Counted from the stretch's first letter, positions 44,181-53,745 are shown. The stretch is DNA of 64,000 bases from JBQLZQ01 sp052168355 (GCA_052168355.1 JBQLZQ010000080.1:1-64000), one strand, 5' to 3'. Notes: generated from the letters alone by a model not told the origin. A program made the numbers and translations.

Positions 44181-44517
44181 AGCCGATGGAAACCGACGGC
44201 GGGGGACCGTGATGCTGATCGGCGACGCGCGCACGGAACCGGGCGCGACCTGGCATCTCACGAAGCCCCTCGACGTGGAGAAGAAGGATTTGGACAAGAA
44301 TCTTTCCTGCAGCCTGTGTTCAGCCACGGCGGGCCTGTCCCATTGGGGGGCGCGGCTCCATGTTCTGCAAGGTGCACCCCGCATCGGCATCTGGAACGAC
44401 ACAGGGCGGTTTTAGTGCGGCTTCTGAAGCCTTTGAAAGCGGGACACGAACGGGAAACGGCGGCGTCGGCGCGGGCGAGGATCGGAAAGGCCCTGAACGC
44501 GGGGTCCCGGTCCGGAA
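44181..44517. other. gap between convergent genes
   Basis: This 337-base stretch holds no gene I can support. A small perfect hairpin (GGCTTC, one base, GAAGCC, 44421-44433) followed by TTT may be a weak terminator for either converging transcript. Confidence 0.45.
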
Positions 44518-46005
44518 TCACGCGGCGCGATAGTCCGGTGCGCTTTGCAGATAGCGGCCATAGGCGTCGGCGTTGGGGGGCGTCAGGGTCTCGGCGAGGG
44601 GATTGCGCCGCCGCCTGACCGCGCCGATATCGGCAAGCAACTCGTCGAAGTGCTTGAAATGATAGGGCGCCACGCACAGGCCGCCATAGACGCCCGCAGC
44701 CGGTCTCTCCGTCCGTCTCCAGGCCAGCATCATCTCGATATTGTCGGTCATCTCCCGCGCCGTCGGCTGCCGCGCCAGCATGCCGTCGGCGTACCGCGCC
44801 AGCCAGTTAGCGGCGAGCTCGGAGGAGAGCACCGAGCAGAAGGAGGAATTGAAGCCGACAAAGCCCATATCGGGCAGATCGGGGTTGGCGATGAGGCGAT
44901 AGAGCCTGTACTGCCCGTCCGGCTCGACCAGCTTGCGGCGGTAGTGCTCCGGCAGAAAGGGGACGCCGAGGATCCATCCGATGGCCAGGATGGCGATGTC
45001 GGCATCGATCCGCTGGCCCCCGGAAAGCACAATGGTCCGTCCCTCGTAACGGTCTAACGTTCCTTGAATGGCCCGGATGCGCCCGTCGGCGACCAGATCG
45101 AAAAAGCCCGGCGTGACGATGGGCACCGAGCAGTTTATGCCGGTTTCGATCGGCGTCTTCGGCCGAAGCCCGGTCTTCTTCAGCTTGAGCTGGATCGTGA
45201 GCAGGCTTTCCAGCGCCCGCCAGTTGGCCCAGACGAGCGGTTTGGCGACCGCGTGGGCGAACCGGGTGAGGGGCGTCTGCCCCCATCCCGGAAACATCCT
45301 CTCCTGCGCCCGGATATAGAGGATCCGCTTGAAGTTGATCAGGCCGCCGATGAAGTAGGGGATGCGCCAGACCGACTCCCGATAGACGATTGTGACCGAC
45401 GCGGCACCCGCATGGACCGCGTTGACGGCGATGTCCGTGGCCGATTTGGAGAAGCCGAGGACGACGACGTTTTTGCCGCGCAGCGTCGCCGGATCGTGGT
45501 AGTCCGACGAATGCATGACCGTGCCGCCGGCGCCGACAAAATCGTCCTGGCCCGGATGGGACAGGGTCTTCTTCTCACTGAACTGGCCGGTGCAGGCCGC
45601 GACGAAGTCGAAATCCTCCCGCCGGGCGCCGTCCGGGGTGGCGAGGGCCAGGGTCCACCCGGGGCGACCGTCCGCGCGGCGGTCCATGCCGGTCACCGCC
45701 GTGCCGAAGCGGATCAGGGGCGCGATGCCGTTGTCGCGGGCGAACGCGTCCAGATAGGCGTGAACCTGCGGACCCTTCGGCCATTCGGGATAGCTGTCGG
45801 GCATGGGGGCCGAGGTGTAGCGATAGAGATCCTTCGGGCTTTGCGTCTGCACCTCCGGGTAGGACCGCGCCGGATCCCACACCCCGCCCAGATCGTCGCC
45901 GCGCTCGACAACCGTTACGTCGTGGCCCCGCTCGCGGAACGCCTTGGCGGCGGCAAGCCCGCTCACGCCCGCGCCGATGACGCAGACCGTCTTCTTATCG
46001 ACCAT
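44518..46005 (-). CDS. flavin-containing monooxygenase
   Basis: A 495-residue FAD/NADPH enzyme of the FMO/Baeyer-Villiger class. The FAD fingerprint is VCVIGAGVSGLAAAKAF, the NADPH fingerprint VVVLGFSKSATDIAVNA, and between them the family-like CTGQFSEK and PSYPEV-type text. It oxygenates soft nucleophiles or ketones; the substrate is unknown. ATG 46005 has GGAGG ten bases upstream, whereas the in-frame GTG at 46014 abuts that site. It is co-transcribed with the cupin gene 27 bases upstream. Confidence 0.88.
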   Translation of the reverse strand: MVDKKTVCVIGAGVSGLAAAKAFRERGHDVTVVERGDDLGGVWDPARSYPEVQTQSPKDLYRYTSAPMPDSYPEWPKGPQVHAYLDAFARDNGIAPLIRFGTAVTGMDRRADGRPGWTLALATPDGARREDFDFVAACTGQFSEKKTLSHPGQDDFVGAGGTVMHSSDYHDPATLRGKNVVVLGFSKSATDIAVNAVHAGAASVTIVYRESVWRIPYFIGGLINFKRILYIRAQERMFPGWGQTPLTRFAHAVAKPLVWANWRALESLLTIQLKLKKTGLRPKTPIETGINCSVPIVTPGFFDLVADGRIRAIQGTLDRYEGRTIVLSGGQRIDADIAILAIGWILGVPFLPEHYRRKLVEPDGQYRLYRLIANPDLPDMGFVGFNSSFCSVLSSELAANWLARYADGMLARQPTAREMTDNIEMMLAWRRTERPAAGVYGGLCVAPYHFKHFDELLADIGAVRRRRNPLAETLTPPNADAYGRYLQSAPDYRAA

Positions 46006-46032
46006 CGTCGACACTCCTCCCTCGGCGGTCCG

Positions 46033-46485
46033 TCAGGCGTTGGCGTCGGGCGGCAGGAAATCGACTTCGTGCCGGGCCGATATCTTCACCACCTCTTCCG
46101 GGTCCGTGAGGGTGTCGATCTTTTCGAACAGCGCCTTCAGCTTGCGCGCCGGCGACACCCAGAACAGCGCCCGCGCCGGCTTGTCCGATTTATTGAAATA
46201 GCCGTGGGGAATGCCGCGCGGCATGCGCACCAGGTCGCCGGCCTTGGCCTTCACCCACTGGCCGTCGAGCTTCAGATCCAATTCCCCCTCCTGGACCAGG
46301 ATGAACTCGTCCTGGGTGGGGTGAACGTGAACCGGCACGAACTGGCCCGGATCGCTGTTGGTCTCGAAGGCGAAGGTGGACTCGCAGACCGCCTTGGGGA
46401 AATAGACCTGCCCCAGGATGTTCCACGTGGTGCCGGCAAATCCGGTGCCGTCTCGGGTGATGCCCTTTTCGAGGTCCTTGCTCAT
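46033..46485 (-). CDS. cupin-domain protein
   Basis: A 150-residue single cupin. Motif 1 is VPVHVHPTQDEFILVQEGEL, with two His and a Glu as metal ligands, and motif 2 is MPRGIPHGYFN with the last His. GGGAGACC precedes the ATG. Such small cupins are often isomerases, dioxygenases or sensors of aromatic or keto compounds; in this pair it may prepare or use the FMO product. Confidence 0.87.
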   Translation of the reverse strand: MSKDLEKGITRDGTGFAGTTWNILGQVYFPKAVCESTFAFETNSDPGQFVPVHVHPTQDEFILVQEGELDLKLDGQWVKAKAGDLVRMPRGIPHGYFNKSDKPARALFWVSPARKLKALFEKIDTLTDPEEVVKISARHEVDFLPPDANA

Positions 46486-46680
46486 GGAGGTCTCCCATCC
46501 CTGTCGCCATGTTTCCCTGTTCGCGCCTTTTGTTTCGGCGCGCCGTCAGACTAGGCGCTTCGGGCGGCGGGGCCCATGCCCGGTTCGCGCCGTTATCCGA
46601 AAAACGAAAAAAACCGCGCGGTGCGACATTGGGCCTCGCCGGCCGCTTGGACGCGGGCGCGGAACGGGTACAATCGGCCG
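46486..46680. promoter_or_regulatory. divergent cupin/AraC promoter region
   Basis: The 195 bases between the cupin and the AraC regulator carry the promoters for both transcripts. An A-rich stretch near 46600 is the only notable AT-rich patch; no clear palindrome was found. Confidence 0.35.
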
Positions 46681-47685
46681 ATGAACGCCGCGATGGAGCC
46701 GCCCGGCAGGGTGCCGCTGTCCAGCCACGTCCTGTTCCAGTCGGACGATCTGGATTGCGCGCGCGAGCGCGTGGCCGAGAAATTCTGCCGTCATCGGTTG
46801 GACATCATTGGCAACCGCCGGGCGTTCCGCGCCGCGCATCACCACGCCGCGGGCGACATGATTTCCCTCAACTACATCCGCTACGGGGCCGATGTGCTGA
46901 TCGACCCCGGCGAGCTTGGGGATTTCTACCTGATCCAGATCCCGGTCGCGGGCACCGCCACGATCCGCAACGGACGCAGGGAATTCCTGACCGGACCTCG
47001 GACCGCGTCGGTCCTCAACGCCGACCTTCCGACCCGCATGCGGTGGTGGGCCGGATGCGCGCAGATCCTGATCCAGGTGCGCAGGGCGCCGTTCCTAGCC
47101 TTCGCCGGCCAAGTGGCCGACCGGGCCCTGCCGGGGCCCCTTCGGTTCGACCCGCTGATCGATTTCGCGCGCCCCGAGATGCGGGCCTGGCGGGGCCTCG
47201 CCGCCGCGCTGTTCCATGCGGCCGACCGGGGCGGCAAGGCGTCGTCCGGCCGCCCTCTCCAGACGGCCTTCGACGAACAGCGCCTGCTCGAGACGTTCCT
47301 GCGGCATCAGCCCAGCACCATGGCGATGTTCATGGACGACGCGCGGCTTGGCATTCCGCCGCGTCAGGTGCGGCGGGCGGAGGACTTCATCCGGGCCCGC
47401 GCCGCCGATCCGATCACGCTGCTCGACATCGCCCGGGCCGCCGGCGTGTCCGCGCGGTCCCTTCAGATGGCCTACAAATCCACCTACGGCCTGTCGCCGA
47501 CGCAGGCCCTCCGGCGCGAGCGGCTGCGGCGGGTCCGCCTCGACCTGACCGGCGGGGAGGGGGCGGCGTCCGTCGCCGATACCGCCCTCAGATGGGGCTT
47601 TTCCCATCTCGGCCGGTTCGCCGCGTCCTATCGCCGGGAATTCGGCGAGCTGCCGCGCGAGACCGTCGGGCGGGGCGGCCCGTAG
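46681..47685 (+). CDS. AraC-family transcriptional activator
   Basis: A 334-residue regulator with an N-terminal AraC-binding-like domain (DMISLNYIRYGADVLIDPGE, then FLTGPRTASVLNADLP) as in AlkR/XylS-type proteins, and two C-terminal helix-turn-helix motifs: LLDIARAAGVSARSLQMAYK and SVADTALRWGFSHLGRFAAS. It is divergent from cupin and FMO and probably activates them. ATG 46681 begins the conserved part; upstream frame is poorly supported. Confidence 0.9.
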   Translation: MNAAMEPPGRVPLSSHVLFQSDDLDCARERVAEKFCRHRLDIIGNRRAFRAAHHHAAGDMISLNYIRYGADVLIDPGELGDFYLIQIPVAGTATIRNGRREFLTGPRTASVLNADLPTRMRWWAGCAQILIQVRRAPFLAFAGQVADRALPGPLRFDPLIDFARPEMRAWRGLAAALFHAADRGGKASSGRPLQTAFDEQRLLETFLRHQPSTMAMFMDDARLGIPPRQVRRAEDFIRARAADPITLLDIARAAGVSARSLQMAYKSTYGLSPTQALRRERLRRVRLDLTGGEGAASVADTALRWGFSHLGRFAASYRREFGELPRETVGRGGP

Positions 47686-47806
47686 CGCCCCCGGTTTCCA
47701 CACGACATCAATCGTCGAGGGCAGGGAGTACGGTGCCCACTACGGGGACACGTCGAATTGCAGCCATGTCCCGGAATTCAATGCCGGTGGCCCCGCAAGC
47801 CGACCC

Positions 47807-49132
47807 TTAATGCAGCTTCAGCTTGGGCCGCACGATCCGATTGACGTGGCCGACCAGGATCAGGGTAAGACCCTTGATCCAGCCGTGGATGGCGATGAGG
47901 TGCATGCGGTAGAGAGAGACATAAGCGATGCGGGCGAGACGTCCCTCGACCGCCATGCGCCCGCCGACCAGATTGCCCATCAGGCTGCCGACGGTCGAGA
48001 AGCGGCTGAGCGCGACAAGCGATCCGCGGTCGTTGTAGACGAAGTCTCTCAAAGGGCGGCCTTCGGTAAAGCAGACGATATTCTCGAAGACCCGGTTCGC
48101 CATTTGGTGAGCGGCCTGCGCCCGGGGCGGAATCGGGTGCTCCTCATTGTCCGGGGTGTAGGAGCAGCAGTCGCCAAGGGCGAAGATTCGCTCGTCCTGC
48201 GTTGTCTGCAGGCTTGGCCGGACGACGAGCCGGTTTTTCCGGTCCACTTCGAGACCGTCGAGAGACGAGAGACAGTCAGGTCCCTTCACGCCTGCCGCCC
48301 ACAGAATCAACTCGGCGTCGATGGTTCGCCCATCCCTGGTTTTCACCGCAGCGGGCTGCACCTCTTCCACGATGGTGCCGGTGAGGATCTCGACGCCAAG
48401 GGCTTCGAGCTCGGCGGCAGCGGCCTCGGCAAGCTTCTCCGGCAAGGCCGGTAGGATGCGCGGGCCGGCTTCGAGAATGGTGACCTTGAGGCGCGTTTCG
48501 TCGAAGACTTCCAGGCCGTAGTGGCTCAGCGCATGGGCGGCGTTGTAGAGCTCAGCCGCCAGTTCGACACCGGTGGCGCCGGCACCGACGATAGCAATCC
48601 TGACCATGCTGTCGGTCTGGCCCTGTGCGACGTTGTGGGTGACGCGCAGGCAGGCATTCAGAAGCTTCGAGCGGAAATGGTCCGCCTGCTGGCGGTCTTC
48701 CAGGAAGAGAGCGTGCTCCAGGACTCCTGGAATACCGAAGTCGTTGGACACCCCGCCGACGGCGAGCACGAGGTAGTCGTAGCGGATCGCATGCGCGCCG
48801 ATGACTTCCCTGCCGTCATCGTCCTTCAGGGGAGCCGTGTGCAGCAGCCGCTTTTCCCGGTCGATACCGGCAAAGGTGCCGTAGAAGAAGCGGTAGCCCC
48901 ATCGCACCCCGTGGCCGCCGTAGCCCACTTCGTCCATATTCGCATCCAGCGAGCCGGCCGCCACTTCGTGCAGCAGCGGCTTCCAGATATGCGTGCGGTT
49001 TCGCTCGACGAGGATGATGTCGTACCCGTCGCGTTCGAAACGATTGCCGAGGCGCCGAACCAACTCCAGACCGCCGGCGCCGCCACCGACCACGACGATC
49101 TGCGTCTTTCTCCGCTCACCTTTGGCTGCCAC
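47807..49132 (-). CDS. ndh: type II NADH dehydrogenase (NDH-2)
   Basis: A 441-residue single-subunit NADH:quinone oxidoreductase. It has two dinucleotide folds, IVVVGGGAGGLELVRRLG for FAD and IAIVGAGATGVELAAEL for NADH, the quinone-site-type block AQAAHQMA and FALGDC near the FAD end, and a basic, amphipathic C-terminus for membrane contact. It passes electrons to quinone without pumping protons. The start is GTG 49132 behind AAGGGG. It follows the beta-lactamase on the same strand after 233 bases and probably has its own promoter. Confidence 0.9.
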   Translation of the reverse strand: MAAKGERRKTQIVVVGGGAGGLELVRRLGNRFERDGYDIILVERNRTHIWKPLLHEVAAGSLDANMDEVGYGGHGVRWGYRFFYGTFAGIDREKRLLHTAPLKDDDGREVIGAHAIRYDYLVLAVGGVSNDFGIPGVLEHALFLEDRQQADHFRSKLLNACLRVTHNVAQGQTDSMVRIAIVGAGATGVELAAELYNAAHALSHYGLEVFDETRLKVTILEAGPRILPALPEKLAEAAAAELEALGVEILTGTIVEEVQPAAVKTRDGRTIDAELILWAAGVKGPDCLSSLDGLEVDRKNRLVVRPSLQTTQDERIFALGDCCSYTPDNEEHPIPPRAQAAHQMANRVFENIVCFTEGRPLRDFVYNDRGSLVALSRFSTVGSLMGNLVGGRMAVEGRLARIAYVSLYRMHLIAIHGWIKGLTLILVGHVNRIVRPKLKLH

Positions 49133-49293
49133 GTTCCCCTTGCCCTCAACCAGATCGGTTTTGATATTGGCATAGTCTCGAGTCGGAGTATGTCGGCGGA
49201 TATCATCGTCCGCAAACCTGACATCTTGGTACGGAGACGCAATACCTGTTTTCGAACCTGAATGAGCTTTAGGTTGGAAAACATGTCATGTGT

Positions 49294-49311
49294 CCCCGTG
49301 TTTTCACGGGG
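49294..49311 (-). terminator. small hairpin between beta-lactamase and ndh
   Basis: CCCCGTG, TTTT, CACGGGG forms a tight stem-loop about 55 bases past the beta-lactamase stop. The sequence after it on the minus strand lacks a T-run at once but has TTTT about 15 bases on. It may be a weak terminator or an operator. Confidence 0.4.
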
Positions 49312-49365
49312 GTGTTCACGGCTATCGCTGTGGGCAGGATCGGCCGGATCCGGTGTCGGTCGGGA

Positions 49366-50196
49366 TCAGTTCCCCATATCCGCTGGCAGAACCCCGATCG
49401 ATGCGAGCACCCGGTAAACCGTTTCGGCGCGCTTGGCCAGGTCCGGGCCGCCGGTCATGTCCATGTTGAAGGCGAAGACGTATGTTTCGGTCCGATCGGC
49501 GCCTGTATGGTCGACCCAGCCCACATACCAGCCGATATCCTGGGTCTTGCCGTCCCGGCGCCATCCGGTCTTGGCGAACAGGGTCCAGCCATCTCCGGCA
49601 TCGGCCTGCATGATGACCCGTGCGGCGCGGAAGGTTTCATCCGACAGGGGCAGGTCCCTCCGCGCCAGCCGCTCCAGAAATGCGATCTGCTGTCTGGCGG
49701 AAATCTCCAGCGGGCCCAGCAGCCAGTAGGTGGTCAGGTCGTCCTCCAACCCGATGTCCTGGTTGCCATACTCGAAAAGGCCGAGCCATCTCGCCGTGGT
49801 TTCGGCGCCCAGGCTGGCGGCGATGCGCTGGTAAACCCACACGGCGGATCGCCGATAGGCGGACTCGAGCGTTTGGTCCTGGTTCCAGGACTCGATGGGA
49901 CGGCTGACGCCATCCCAGGCAAACGCGGTGGAGACACCGGCCAAGCCGGTTTCCAGGGCGATGAGGGTGTGGGGGATCTTTGACGTGGATGCCGGCGGAA
50001 ACGGTGTGTCCACGCGTTTCTTGTTGCTGGTCCATGTGTAATGGTCCGACAGGCGCGCGATGATCAGCGTGGACGTCTCGGGGTCGACCCCGGCCTGCCT
50101 GACAATGGCCGTTATGTCGGTGTCCGACCCGTAAACGGTGTGCGCGGGCAAAACGGCGAGGGCAGCGAGCAGGGATAAGGTCCAGAGAGTTTTCAT
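49366..50196 (-). CDS. class D (OXA-type) beta-lactamase
   Basis: A 276-residue serine beta-lactamase with a Sec signal ending VYGSD. The three class D elements are present: Ser70-Thr-Ser-Lys73 in FPPASTSKIPH, Tyr-Gly-Asn in FEYGNQD, and Lys-Thr-Gly in LFAKTGWRR. The second position of the SxxK box is Thr and the third Ser rather than the common Thr-Phe, typical of chromosomal, non-clinical OXA relatives. ATG 50196 was chosen by homology pattern; the binding site is weak. No mobile element is adjacent, so it looks resident. Confidence 0.9.
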   Translation of the reverse strand: MKTLWTLSLLAALAVLPAHTVYGSDTDITAIVRQAGVDPETSTLIIARLSDHYTWTSNKKRVDTPFPPASTSKIPHTLIALETGLAGVSTAFAWDGVSRPIESWNQDQTLESAYRRSAVWVYQRIAASLGAETTARWLGLFEYGNQDIGLEDDLTTYWLLGPLEISARQQIAFLERLARRDLPLSDETFRAARVIMQADAGDGWTLFAKTGWRRDGKTQDIGWYVGWVDHTGADRTETYVFAFNMDMTGGPDLAKRAETVYRVLASIGVLPADMGN

Positions 50197-50377
50197 TGGC
50201 GGGTCGTCATCGCGCTGGAGGGCTTGAATGCGGCCGGGCCGCCGGCGCTGATACCGAGGACGGAAATCTCGGATCGCATTGTGCCATTTGTTTGGATGAC
50301 GGGGGTGTCCGGTGAGAGAGTGCCGGGGGCCGGCACGGGCGTCTGGCCGGCAAAACTGGCAATAAGGGATAGAAAGC

Positions 50378-51154
50378 ATGGATCTGGAACTCACGGGCAG
50401 CCGGGTGATCGTGACCGCGGGGGCCGGCGGCATCGGGTTGGAGATCGCGCGCGGGTTCGTCAGGGAAGGGGCCTCGGTCTGGGTGTGCGATGTCGACGCG
50501 GCGGCGCTGGCGGCGCTGGAGACCAGCGACCCCGACATCCGCGGCGCGGCCTGCGACGTCGCCGATCGCGCCCAGGTGGCGGATTTCTTCGACACCGCGA
50601 CGACGGCGCTCGGCGGGCTGGACGTTCTCGTCAACAACGCCGGCAGCGCCGGGCCGACGGCGCCGGTGGAGGAGGTCGACCCCGACCAGTGGGACTCGTG
50701 CCTGGCCGTGTGCCTGACCAGCCAGTTCAACTTCGCCCGCCTGGCCGCGCCGCTGCTGCGCGCCAGCGCCAACGCCTCGATGATCAATCTGTCGTCCCAG
50801 GCGGGTCATTTCGGCTTCGCCCTGCGCTCTCCCTACGCGGCGGCCAAATGGGGGGTCATCGGCCTGACCAAGTCGCTGTCCATCGAGCTCGGGCCGGCCG
50901 GGGTGCGGGTCAACGCCATCCTGCCCGGCATCGTGGCGGGCGACCGCCAGCGCCGGGTGCTCGAGGCCAAGGCCCAGCGGCTGGGCAAGAGCTTCGAGGA
51001 GATCGAGGCGGCGGCGTTCTCCTACACCTCGATCCGCGACTACGTCACGCCGGGCCAGATCGCCGACCAGATCCTGTTCCTGGCCAGCCCGCGCGGCCGC
51101 ACCATCTCGGGCCAGGCCATCTCGGTCTGCGGCGATACCAAGATGCTGGCGTGA
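50378..51154 (+). CDS. short-chain dehydrogenase/reductase
   Basis: A 258-residue SDR. The cofactor motif is IVTAGAGGIGLEIARGF with Asp in VCDVDAAA pointing to NAD; NNAGSAGP, the Ser in INLSSQAGHF and the catalytic YAAAKWGVIG follow. The Gly-rich loop has Ala-Gly-Ala-Gly in place of the usual Thr-Gly start, a small departure. It lies just upstream of the SorC regulator and polyol operon and is probably the polyol or sugar dehydrogenase of that locus. Confidence 0.87.
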   Translation: MDLELTGSRVIVTAGAGGIGLEIARGFVREGASVWVCDVDAAALAALETSDPDIRGAACDVADRAQVADFFDTATTALGGLDVLVNNAGSAGPTAPVEEVDPDQWDSCLAVCLTSQFNFARLAAPLLRASANASMINLSSQAGHFGFALRSPYAAAKWGVIGLTKSLSIELGPAGVRVNAILPGIVAGDRQRRVLEAKAQRLGKSFEEIEAAAFSYTSIRDYVTPGQIADQILFLASPRGRTISGQAISVCGDTKMLA

Positions 51155-51207
51155 GGCGGCGACTCCCGGCCGGAGAGGGCATGCCGCTTGACATCCACGG
51201 GCGCCCA

Positions 51208-51239
51208 TGAAAATATTTTCAAAACACGATAAAAATATC
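51208..51239. promoter_or_regulatory. AT-rich operator pair before the second SorC gene
   Basis: TGAAAATATTTTCA (51208-51221) is a perfect 14-base palindrome and GATAAAAATATC (51228-51239) a second one with four-base arms. They form an AT island in GC-rich surroundings 25 to 55 bases before the SorC start, suitable for autoregulation of the operon. Confidence 0.55.
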
Positions 51240-51262
51240 ATGCGCAGAGGCATGCGGGGAGG

Positions 51263-52243
51263 ATGGGAGTGGCCCCTTCGGGCAATGGAGCGGACAGGGA
51301 TGCCGATTCGAGCATGGCGACTCGGGCGGCCTGGCTGCACTTTGCCGGCGGCCTGACCCAGGCCGAGGTCGCGCGGCGACTGGGCCTTACCAGCCTCAAG
51401 GCCCACCGTCTGATCACCCGGGCCAACCAGGAGGGCTTGGTCAAGGTCTATATCGACGGCGAGGTTTCCGAATGCGTGGCGCTGGAGGCCGAGATCACCA
51501 GGCGCCATGGCCTGGACTATTGCGAGGTCGTTCCCGATTTCGACGAGCAGGACCTGCCGCTGCGGGCCCTGGGCATCGCCGGCGGGCAGTTTCTCAAGCG
51601 CGAGATCGAGCGTGGCGAGAACACCTTGATCGGTGTGGGGCATGGGCGGACGCTGGCGGCGTGCGTCGACAACCTGCCGCGCACCAATGCCGGCCAGACC
51701 CGGTTTGTGTCCCTGCTGGGCGGGCTGACCCGGAAATTCGCCGCCAATCCCCATGACGTCATCCATCGGCTGGCCGAGCGCACCGGCGCCGAGGCCTATG
51801 TCATGCCGGTCCCGTTCTTCGCCAACACGGTGGAGGATCTGCGGATCCTGGTGGCCCAGCGCGGCGTGTCGGAGGTGTTCGATCTGGCCCGCGGCGCCAG
51901 CCTTCTCTTTTGCGGCATCGGCACGGCCGAACCGGAGGCCTCTCTGGTGTCCACCGGCATGATCGAGCGGGCGGAGATCGAGGAAGTCAAGCGGGCCAAG
52001 GGAACCGGGGAACTGCTCGGCCATTTCTTCGACGCCGCGGGCGCGCCGGTCGAGACCAGCCTGTCCGACCGCACCCTGGCACTGGCGCGCGACGATCTGC
52101 GCAACCGCAGGATCGTCGCCGTGGCCGGCGGCCGGATGAAGGCGCCGGCGATCGCATCCGTTTTGCAAAGCCGCTTTCTCAGCGGTCTCATCACCGATGA
52201 GCGCACGGCGCGTGCGCTTGTGGAGGAACAGCCGGGCGGGTAG
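51263..52243 (+). CDS. SorC-family sugar-responsive regulator (second)
   Basis: A 326-residue SorC regulator. The helix-turn-helix is GLTQAEVARRLGLTSLKAHR, and the effector domain shows LIGVGHGRTLAACVDNLPRT and SGLITDERTARALV. It resembles EryD-type regulators of erythritol loci in overall plan. The start is 51263 or 51314 (ATG each). The binding-protein gene follows after 47 bases, so regulator and transporter are likely one transcript. Confidence 0.9.
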   Translation: MGVAPSGNGADRDADSSMATRAAWLHFAGGLTQAEVARRLGLTSLKAHRLITRANQEGLVKVYIDGEVSECVALEAEITRRHGLDYCEVVPDFDEQDLPLRALGIAGGQFLKREIERGENTLIGVGHGRTLAACVDNLPRTNAGQTRFVSLLGGLTRKFAANPHDVIHRLAERTGAEAYVMPVPFFANTVEDLRILVAQRGVSEVFDLARGASLLFCGIGTAEPEASLVSTGMIERAEIEEVKRAKGTGELLGHFFDAAGAPVETSLSDRTLALARDDLRNRRIVAVAGGRMKAPAIASVLQSRFLSGLITDERTARALVEEQPGG

Positions 52244-52290
52244 CCGGCTTCCGATCAAGAACAACCCTACCCCGAGGAGGAACAGTCCAG

Positions 52291-53727
52291 ATGTATGAAA
52301 GAGAGAAAGACTTCATCCAAGCCTTTCTGAAAGGAAACGTCGACCGGCGGGGCCTGATCAGAGGGCTGGGCGCCATGGGGTTGACGGCCTCGGCGGCCGG
52401 CGTGCTCGTCAATCTAAGTGCCACCCGCGCCCTGGCGGCCGATTTCGACTGGAAGAAGCATTCCGGCACCACGGTCAAGCTGCTTCTCAACAAGCACCCC
52501 TATGCCGATGCGATGATTGCCAATTTGCAATCGTTCAAGGAGTTGTCGGGCATGGAGGTCGAGTACGACATCTTTCCCGAGGATGTGTATTTCGACAAGG
52601 TGACCGCCGCCCTGTCGTCGGGGTCGTCGGAGTACGATGCCTTCATGACCGGCGCCTACATGACCTGGACCTACGGTCCTGCCGGCTGGATCGAGGATCT
52701 GAACCAGTGGATCATGGATCCCGACAAGACCAACCCGAACTACAATTGGGACGACATGCTGGAGGGTGTGCGAGCATCCTGCGCCTGGAACGGCCAGCCC
52801 GGCGGCGCGCTGGGATCGCCCGATGCCAAGCAATGGTGCATTCCCTGGGGCTACGAGCAGAACAACCTCAGCTACAACGCCGCCATGCTGGACGCGGCGG
52901 GCGCCGGCGTGCCCACCAACATGGACGAGCTGATCGATGTTTCGTCGGCCCTGACCAGGGATGGCGTCTACGGCATCGGCGTGCGCGGGTCGCGGTCGTG
53001 GGCGACGATCCATCCAGGCTTCCTGTCCGGATACGCCAACTACGGCCAGAAGGACCTGAATATCGACGGCGACGGCAAGCTGTCGGCGGCGATGAACACC
53101 GACGTGTCCAAGGAGTTCCATGCCAAATGGGTCAAGATGATCCAGGACAGCGGCCCGCGGGACTGGTCCACCTACACCTGGTACCAGGTCGGCACCGACC
53201 TTGGCGCCGGCGCCTCGGCCATGATCTACGACGCCGACATCCTGGGCTACTTCATGAACGGCGGCGACAACAAGATGGCGGGGCAGCTGGCCTACGCCCC
53301 GTTCGCCGCCAATCCCGAGGCCTCGGCGCCGACACCCAACATCTGGATCTGGTCGCTGGCCATGGCCTCGTCGTCCCAGCGCAAGGACGCGGCCTGGTAC
53401 TTCATGCAATGGGCGTCCGGTCCCGAGCACGGCCTGTTCGGCGCGGCGACCATGGATTTCGTCAATCCCGTCCGCAAGTCGGTGTGGGCCGACGATGTGT
53501 TCCGCGAGCGTCTGAACAAGAGCTATCCGGGCTATGTCGAAATGCACGACGTTTCGGCGCCGGGGGCCAAGATCCACTTCACGGCCCAGCCGCTGTTCTT
53601 CGATCTGACCACCGAATGGGCGGCGACCTTGCAGAAGATGGTCGCCAACGAGGTGCCGGTCGATGAAGGCCTCGACCAGTTGGCGGAAAGCGTGAACCGC
53701 CAGTTGAAAGACGCCGATCTCGGCTAG
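52291..53727 (+). CDS. polyol/sugar ABC transporter, binding protein
   Basis: A 478-residue family-1 binding protein with a long leader: a charged N-terminus of about 20 residues, then NVDRRGLIRGLGAMGLTASA with a twin-arginine-like DRRGLI motif, cleavage probably after ATRALA. Mature text (TVKLLLNKHPYADAMIANLQ, MIYDADILGYFMNGGDN) matches binders found in rhizobial polyol systems. GAGGAGG is upstream of ATG 52291. The hairpin after the gene fits high expression of this subunit. Confidence 0.88.
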   Translation: MYEREKDFIQAFLKGNVDRRGLIRGLGAMGLTASAAGVLVNLSATRALAADFDWKKHSGTTVKLLLNKHPYADAMIANLQSFKELSGMEVEYDIFPEDVYFDKVTAALSSGSSEYDAFMTGAYMTWTYGPAGWIEDLNQWIMDPDKTNPNYNWDDMLEGVRASCAWNGQPGGALGSPDAKQWCIPWGYEQNNLSYNAAMLDAAGAGVPTNMDELIDVSSALTRDGVYGIGVRGSRSWATIHPGFLSGYANYGQKDLNIDGDGKLSAAMNTDVSKEFHAKWVKMIQDSGPRDWSTYTWYQVGTDLGAGASAMIYDADILGYFMNGGDNKMAGQLAYAPFAANPEASAPTPNIWIWSLAMASSSQRKDAAWYFMQWASGPEHGLFGAATMDFVNPVRKSVWADDVFRERLNKSYPGYVEMHDVSAPGAKIHFTAQPLFFDLTTEWAATLQKMVANEVPVDEGLDQLAESVNRQLKDADLG

Positions 53728-53745
53728 ACACTGGTGATGGCCGAA

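Noticed and set aside
44134..44415. A 93-codon frame in the gap after the aldo/keto reductase
   Set aside because: It overlaps the reductase end, has no ribosome binding site and no recognisable features.
49366..50196. Beta-lactamase as part of a resistance cassette
   Set aside because: No integron site, insertion sequence or other resistance gene lies nearby.
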